NCBI RefSeq assembly: GCF_030813695.1
Contig: NZ_JAUSVA010000002.1
Coordinates: 8,765,501 to 8,829,500, forward strand
Length of the DNA: 64,000 bases
Source of the DNA: Kitasatospora herbaricolor
Lineage (GTDB): Bacteria; Actinomycetota; Actinomycetes; Streptomycetales; Streptomycetaceae
Reading direction: 5' to 3'
Shown here piece after piece: positions 59,334-64,000 of the stretch (its first letter is position 1; every line of letters begins with the position of its first letter). Below the pieces are notes generated by a model. That model worked only from the letters and a program-made list of their open reading frames with translations. It was not told the DNA's origin and searched no databases. The translations under genes were made by a program, and so were the position numbers.

Positions 59334-60440
59334 ATGACTGAGTACGGCGAGGGCGTCCCCGGCTACCGGACGATCAGGGTGGGTGCCTCCCAGGCCCCGG
59401 TCGCGGACCTGGCGGACCTGGCGGCCTGGCAGGCGAGGGAGCCCTACCCCGAGGTCCTGTCGGCCGGGCATCCGGTCTTCGGAGTGGCCCGTGAGCGCGA
59501 GCGGGGCGGGTGGGAGCTGCACGCCGGCTTCGGCTGCATGACGCCGCAGGGCTCCCGCGAAGGCATGTCGATGACCTTCCGGCGGCTGGCCGCGCGGGCC
59601 GGGCAGGCCGGCGACCGGGCGGCGCAGCGGGAGTGCCTGGGGGCGGCGGAGCACCTGGACTGGGAGAAGAGCGACGAGATGACCGTCCGCGGCACCCGCT
59701 ACCGGGTGGTGCGGGCCGAGCGGTTCGTCCGGACCGGGCCGGACGGCCCCGAGCCCCCGCGGTCCACCGACCCCGATCCCGTCCGGCCGAGCCGTTCGGC
59801 CCGGTCCTACGACCCGGCGGCCGGGTTCGTCATCGACCCGACCGTGCCGACCGGCATGTCCGAGGCGATCCTGAAGGCCGAACTGCTGGCGCTGGTCCGG
59901 GCGGCGGGCACGGTGCCCGGACCGGTCCGGCGGGATTCCCGGCTGGCGGCCCACTCCCACCCCGGCGGAGTGCTGCTGCCCGCCGCCTTCATGGTCGCCG
60001 AGCGGATCGGCGGCCGCTGGGCGCCCGAGTCGCACACGGATTCCAGCACCCCGCAGGGCGCCCGGGACTCCCTCGCGCTGGCCCTGCGGGTGATGGACCC
60101 GGTCCGGCGGGGGCTCTCCCCGGCCGAGCGGGCCGAGTACACCCGTGCGGCCGACCGGCTCGACCGGGAGCGCGGCTCCGAGCTGGGGTTCGCGGGCAGG
60201 CTGCTCCGGGTGGTGCGGACCGAGCGGCTGGTGCGGATCGGTCCGGACGGCCCCGAGGGCCCGCGCCCCAGCGACTTCGACCCGGAGTTGCCCGTCCTGG
60301 AGCAGGACCGTCAGCTCCGTGCGCAGGGCGACGATCCGGACGAGGACACTCCGCTCGAACTCGACGAGGCGACCCAGGAGTTGGCCCGCCTCTTCCAGGC
60401 GGAGGCGCGGCGCCGACGGGACCGCCCGGGCCGCTCCTGA
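59334..60440 (+). CDS. DUF5954 family protein
   Basis: A 368-residue protein that I recognise as DUF5954 of Streptomycetaceae. Two related halves are visible: WELHAGFGCMTPQGSREGM ... RYRVVRAERFVRTGPDGPE (~60-140) and RWAPESHTDSSTPQGARDSL ... LLRVVRTERLVRIGPDGPE (~220-305). It is soluble and of unknown function. ATG 59334 is the first plausible start. Confidence 0.8.
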   Translation: MTEYGEGVPGYRTIRVGASQAPVADLADLAAWQAREPYPEVLSAGHPVFGVARERERGGWELHAGFGCMTPQGSREGMSMTFRRLAARAGQAGDRAAQRECLGAAEHLDWEKSDEMTVRGTRYRVVRAERFVRTGPDGPEPPRSTDPDPVRPSRSARSYDPAAGFVIDPTVPTGMSEAILKAELLALVRAAGTVPGPVRRDSRLAAHSHPGGVLLPAAFMVAERIGGRWAPESHTDSSTPQGARDSLALALRVMDPVRRGLSPAERAEYTRAADRLDRERGSELGFAGRLLRVVRTERLVRIGPDGPEGPRPSDFDPELPVLEQDRQLRAQGDDPDEDTPLELDEATQELARLFQAEARRRRDRPGRS

Positions 60441-60525
60441 CCTGAGCCTCCTGAGAGGATGCCCCTGCCGGTGCCCGTACCGGCGCCTCGCGCTCAGCGG
60501 GGTGGGGAGCACCCGAAGGAGAGAG

Positions 60526-60759
60526 ATGCCGCACGTCAACATCAAGTACCACTCGCGGGACTTCACGGACGAGCAGAAGCGGCAACTGGCCGAGGCGATC
60601 AGCTCGGTGATCGAGAAGCACTTCAACACCTACGAGGGCGCCGTCTCGGTGGCCCTGGAGTCGCTGCCGGCGGCCGACTGGGACGAGGCCGTGTACGGCC
60701 CGGAGATCACCGGGCGCGAGCACCTGCTGATCCAGGGCCCCAACTATCACACCAGCTGA
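60526..60759 (+). CDS. 4-oxalocrotonate tautomerase-family protein (PptA-like)
   Basis: A 77-residue tautomerase-superfamily monomer. It starts Met-Pro, so cleavage of Met would leave the catalytic Pro1. The beta-alpha-beta unit is MPHVNIKYHSRDFTDEQKRQ onward, with YEGAVSVALESLPAADWDEAVYG. It resembles E. coli PptA more than 4-oxalocrotonate tautomerase. Substrate unknown. GAAGGAGAG directly precedes ATG 60526. Confidence 0.85.
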   Translation: MPHVNIKYHSRDFTDEQKRQLAEAISSVIEKHFNTYEGAVSVALESLPAADWDEAVYGPEITGREHLLIQGPNYHTS

Positions 60760-60776
60760 CGGGGTGTCCGACCTCC

Positions 60777-60820
60777 CCGGGCCGCCGGACAGGACCACCA
60801 AGTCCTGTCCGGCGGCCCGG
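60777..60820. terminator. Bidirectional terminator hairpin
   Basis: A perfect 19-bp stem (60777-60795 with 60802-60820) with a 6-nt loop, the longest in the window, between convergent genes. Confidence 0.85.
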
Positions 60821-60837
60821 GCGCCGCCGTGCCGCCG

Positions 60838-63800
60838 TCAGTGCACCGCCCCCATGCCCGTGATCCGCGGCCGGACGGCCTCGGTCGCGGCCTCACCGAG
60901 GGCGACCGCCTCCGGTCCGGTCCCGGCCGCCCCGACTGCTCCCATGCCCGCCCCGACCGCGGCCGCCCCGACCGCGCCGGAAAAGTCCGCCTCGGCACCG
61001 TCCGCCGCCGGTACCGGGAACGGGGTGGAGAGGAGCACCCGGGACTCCGGTGCCCGCAGGGACGGGAGCGGACAGCCCGCGGTGATCCACTCCATGGCGA
61101 TCTCGCGCCCGTCCTTGCCGGTGCCGGGCACCTCCGTCCGGAACGCCCGCCCCATCGAGCCGCTCGGTGCGAGCAGGTCCGTGACGAACCTGCTCTGCTC
61201 CGGGCGGCCGGGCGTGACCAGCCGGTTGTCCGGGTGCGCGACGGCCGCCAGCAGGGAGCCGGTCGGCTGGGTGAACCACCAGGCGACGGTGTCCTTCCTG
61301 GTCGCCGACGGGTCCATCGGGTCCGGCCCGGTCAGCACCGACCCGATGTGCCCAGCGGTGCCGCTCTGCCGGGGCCGCAGGGTGTCGACGAGCCGGATCA
61401 TCGCCTCCAGCGGCGAGAGCGCCGGGGGAGGGACCGGCGGTCCGGCGGTGAGGGAGCGGGTCCACTCGCGCCACAGATCCAGCTCCCCGTCGGTGAAGAC
61501 CTTGTACATGGGCCCGGTGAAGGCGGTCAGTTCGAAGAACGGGCTGCCCTCCGGGTCGCCCGGCAGGATGAGTCCGGACTCCTGCAACTGCCCGAGCAGC
61601 CCGTACGGGTCCATGAACCAGTCGTTGAGCCGGTTGTCGCCCAACCGCTTGCCGTTGTGGTTCACCGAGGCGTACGGCGCCTTGCGGAGGATCAGCTCGA
61701 CCAGCCGGTCCTGCGGCGTGGGCGGGTTCAGCGCCAGCCGGGTCAGGTCCTCGCCCAGGGTGCCGGTGACCTGGAACGCCACGTAGCCGTTCCAGATCCG
61801 CTGCCACTGCTGCTGCACGGCCTCGTCGCCACCGGCGTCGTAGATCGCCTCCAGGTACCGCGCCACCGCGTCGCGGGCCTTGGCGCCGTGCCCGGAGGCC
61901 GCGTTGTCGATGCCGACGTGCATCTTGTAGAACTGCGAGTTGATGCCGTAGTGGTCGAACAGCTCGACCGTGGGTTTGATCCCGACCACCTCCCACTCCA
62001 GCTGCAGCGTCATGCCCAGGATCTCCGGGAAGAACCGCTCGGAGTACAGGGAGATCGCCAGCTGGAAGGCGCTGACCGTGTAGGCGGAGTCGAGCATGTC
62101 GGGCAGCATCGCGAAGTCGTAGGAGTCGACCGGCGGCAGGTACAGGCCCACGCCGCGCAGCAGGTCGTTGTAGAGGTTCGAGTGGTTGAGGGCCGGGTCG
62201 CCGCCGCCGACCTCGTCCACCCAGATCGAGAACAGCAGCGCGTGGATGTCGCTGATCGGGCCGACCGGGGTGGCGTTGCGCAGCCAGGCGCCGTCGAGCA
62301 GGTTGAACGGCGCGAACTGGCGGATCCGCTCGATCAGGGCGGGCCGGTCGCGGAAGGTCGGGTCCTGCGCCGGTGGGGCGTTCTCGGCCTGCTGGACCAG
62401 CCTGGTGTAGATCAGTTGCAGGCGGGCCTCGAACGCCTCCTGGGTGTACCGGAACGGGCGCAGGGTCACCGGCAGCAGCGGATCGGCCTGCTTGGCGACG
62501 GCGTCGGCGAGCACGCCCTCCACGTACTGGGCGGCGGCCTCGACCTGCTTCGGGAACCGGTCGGGGTGCTGGAGCATGTAGAACCACTCGCGGTCGGTGA
62601 GGCCGACCCGCTCGGCACGCTCGGTCTCCACCAGCACGGTCTCGCCGGCCGTGCCGGTGCGGGCGACCACGAACCCGAGACGGCTCCACTTCTCGACCAT
62701 CTCGTTGTCGCCCGCGTGCTCCCGCAGGACGCGCCAGCGCCGGTTCATCCGCTCCAGGTAGGCGCGGGAGGTCTCGCCCGGGCGCCGTTCGAGCTCCGGA
62801 CGGTAGACCGCCTGGGTCCCGACGCCGCGGGCCCAGGGCTTGCGGTAGGCGTCCGGTTCGCCGGGCTGTCCGGCGTTGCCCGCCGCCCGGACCAGGTTGC
62901 GGTACTGCTCCTCCGGCAGTACGTCGTCCGGGCGTTGGGCCGGCCACCAGTACGTGTTGCACTCGTAGAAGTCGGCCTGCCAGGGCACGGCCATGTGCTT
63001 GGTGACGTCCCCGGCCGCCAGATCCTCGCGGAGGCGGAACGCCCCGGCCCAGGTCGCGGGGTCGTCGGCGATGTACGTCATCTCGATGCCGGGGAAGAAC
63101 GGCCCCCCGACGCACGGCTCCAGGGCGGCCCGGACCAGCGCGTGCGGCTGCTCGGGCAGCGGCAGGTCGGGCAAGGGGGTGGGCCCGGCCGGGGTCGCGG
63201 CGCCGGGGTCGAAGTCCGCGACGAAGTCGCCGGCGGCCCAGCGGCGGAGCCGTTCGTACTGGCCGGGCAGCAGGGTGAACCAGGTCCGGGGCTTTCCCTC
63301 GGTCGGGCTGCCGTCGTCGCCCGCGAGCTGCGGCATGAAGGCGAAGTTCGCCTGCGTGACGTCCTCCACGCCGGGGGTGCGCAGCCGGTCGAAGACGGTG
63401 CCCCGCACCACGGCGTCCCCGGGGGCGTCGGAGGACAACCGGGCGAGCAGTCCGGGATCGAGGAAGTCGCCCTGCTCGCCTGGGCCGTGGCCGCGCAGGG
63501 CGTTCAGGTTGACCCACTGGTAGCCGCTGATCCGGGTGAGCAGCGGCAGGACGTCGCGGGTGAACGACACCTCCGGCGGGGCCGTCAGCCAGCCCTCGCC
63601 CTCGGCGACCTCGCGGGCCACGTCGTAGAGGGTGACCAGGTTCTCGGTGTCGGGGGCGAAGTCGGGCGGCGCGACCAGCACCCGGGCGGGGGTCACGGGG
63701 ACGGCCCGCCCGCCGGGTGCGGTCACCGTGGCGGTCACCGGGCCGTCGGAGGTGTCGTCGTACCAGAAGTCGTTGTTGGCGTAGGTGGTGAGCGGATTGT

Positions 63801-64000
63801 CGGGCTTCGCGGAGGCCGAGTGACCGTAGCCGCCCAGCACCAGCAGCCGGCCGTCCTCGTCGGTGCGCAGTTCGCCGAGCGGGACGGGGACGCCGAGGAA
63901 GGTGCCGGTGTCGAAGCGGGCCTCGCTGCCGTCCGCGTCCGGGCCGCGCACGCTGCGTGGCCCGGGGGCGATCACCAGGCTGGCGCGCGCGGCCGGGTCG
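60838..64000 (-). CDS. LodA/GoxA-type CTQ oxidase fused to haem-oxygenase-like diiron domain (5' partial)
   Basis: The frame is open to the window edge; 1053 residues are seen and the N-terminus is missing. The first ~480 residues are LodA-like (quinone-cofactor amino acid oxidases that release H2O2): RLLVLGGYGHS, NNDFWYDDTSDGPV, APPDFAPD, CVGGPFFPGIEMTYI and PWQADFYECNTYWWPAQRPD. A Cys in CNTYWW and a Trp in KWSRLGF are candidates for the tryptophylquinone crosslink. Residues ~490-800 form a haem-oxygenase-like domain (WVDEVGGGDPALNHSNLYND, EWEVVGIKPTVELFDHYGIN, FYKMHVGIDNAASGHG) with the Glu/His set of HDO-type diiron proteins. An Ala/Gly-rich tail ends it. Confidence 0.8.
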   Translation of the reverse strand, partial: DPAARASLVIAPGPRSVRGPDADGSEARFDTGTFLGVPVPLGELRTDEDGRLLVLGGYGHSASAKPDNPLTTYANNDFWYDDTSDGPVTATVTAPGGRAVPVTPARVLVAPPDFAPDTENLVTLYDVAREVAEGEGWLTAPPEVSFTRDVLPLLTRISGYQWVNLNALRGHGPGEQGDFLDPGLLARLSSDAPGDAVVRGTVFDRLRTPGVEDVTQANFAFMPQLAGDDGSPTEGKPRTWFTLLPGQYERLRRWAAGDFVADFDPGAATPAGPTPLPDLPLPEQPHALVRAALEPCVGGPFFPGIEMTYIADDPATWAGAFRLREDLAAGDVTKHMAVPWQADFYECNTYWWPAQRPDDVLPEEQYRNLVRAAGNAGQPGEPDAYRKPWARGVGTQAVYRPELERRPGETSRAYLERMNRRWRVLREHAGDNEMVEKWSRLGFVVARTGTAGETVLVETERAERVGLTDREWFYMLQHPDRFPKQVEAAAQYVEGVLADAVAKQADPLLPVTLRPFRYTQEAFEARLQLIYTRLVQQAENAPPAQDPTFRDRPALIERIRQFAPFNLLDGAWLRNATPVGPISDIHALLFSIWVDEVGGGDPALNHSNLYNDLLRGVGLYLPPVDSYDFAMLPDMLDSAYTVSAFQLAISLYSERFFPEILGMTLQLEWEVVGIKPTVELFDHYGINSQFYKMHVGIDNAASGHGAKARDAVARYLEAIYDAGGDEAVQQQWQRIWNGYVAFQVTGTLGEDLTRLALNPPTPQDRLVELILRKAPYASVNHNGKRLGDNRLNDWFMDPYGLLGQLQESGLILPGDPEGSPFFELTAFTGPMYKVFTDGELDLWREWTRSLTAGPPVPPPALSPLEAMIRLVDTLRPRQSGTAGHIGSVLTGPDPMDPSATRKDTVAWWFTQPTGSLLAAVAHPDNRLVTPGRPEQSRFVTDLLAPSGSMGRAFRTEVPGTGKDGREIAMEWITAGCPLPSLRAPESRVLLSTPFPVPAADGAEADFSGAVGAAAVGAGMGAVGAAGTGPEAVALGEAATEAVRPRITGMGAVH

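Overview
This 64 kb window is chromosomal DNA from a very GC-rich actinomycete of the Streptomyces/Kitasatospora type. Almost every codon ends in G or C. The gene families are those of soil actinomycetes: F420-dependent luciferase-like oxidoreductase, MsiK-type sugar importer, XRE regulator with a TPR-like C-terminus, DUF5954, a second elongation factor G, and secreted chitin- or galactan-targeted enzymes. I found no rRNA, tRNA, CRISPR array, insertion sequence or phage module. The genus is an inference.

Layout. 1-5.9 kb: the end of a LivF-like ATPase, a methyltransferase, a scar joining a ROK regulator remnant to a molbindin remnant, a ClC channel and small unknown proteins. 5.9-14.3 kb: a beta-1,4-galactan utilisation locus (ABC importer plus LacI repressor, divergent from a GH42 beta-galactosidase and a secreted GH53 galactanase), with two matching 16-bp operators in the divergent promoter region. 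14.4-17.2 kb: a methyltransferase/TetR pair sharing two palindromes, then an ARMT1-like protein. 17.6-22.8 kb: a secreted protein carrying an M4 endopeptidase, an M28 aminopeptidase and a chitin-binding domain, with two DasR-box-like sites upstream, divergent from an XRE regulator. 22.8-26.2 kb: a frameshifted gene, a deaminase/LLM oxidoreductase pair, an Lrp regulator and a GAP-family membrane protein. 27-30.1 kb: two large secreted repeat proteins. 30.3-38.3 kb: EF-G2, a PYROXD2-like oxidoreductase, an enoyl-CoA isomerase-like protein, an SDR and a GNAT. 38.6-47.7 kb: an antiporter, HIT and Nudix proteins, GNAT, Xi-class GST, alpha/beta hydrolase, NCS1 permease with a C-terminal zinc ribbon, and a DM13 protein. 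47.8-55.4 kb: a YdjM-like membrane protein, a DUF3048 protein, a CorA transporter behind an M-box Mg2+ riboswitch, a decayed anti-sigma-type ATPase, a Ser/Thr kinase and a YdcF-like protein. 55.5-64 kb: DUF4360 and DUF1772 proteins, a TetX-like monooxygenase with a divergent TetR, DUF5954, a tautomerase, and the 3' part of a LodA-type quinone-cofactor oxidase fused to a haem-oxygenase-like diiron domain.

Regulation visible in the sequence: about eight genes have a -10 hexamer 6-7 nt before the start codon, so their mRNAs should be leaderless. Convergent genes are separated by near-perfect GC hairpins. Several repressor-type palindromes sit at divergent promoters. The best candidates for follow-up are the LodA/diiron fusion at the right edge, the M4-M28-chitin-binding protease with its DasR-like boxes, and the M-box in front of corA.
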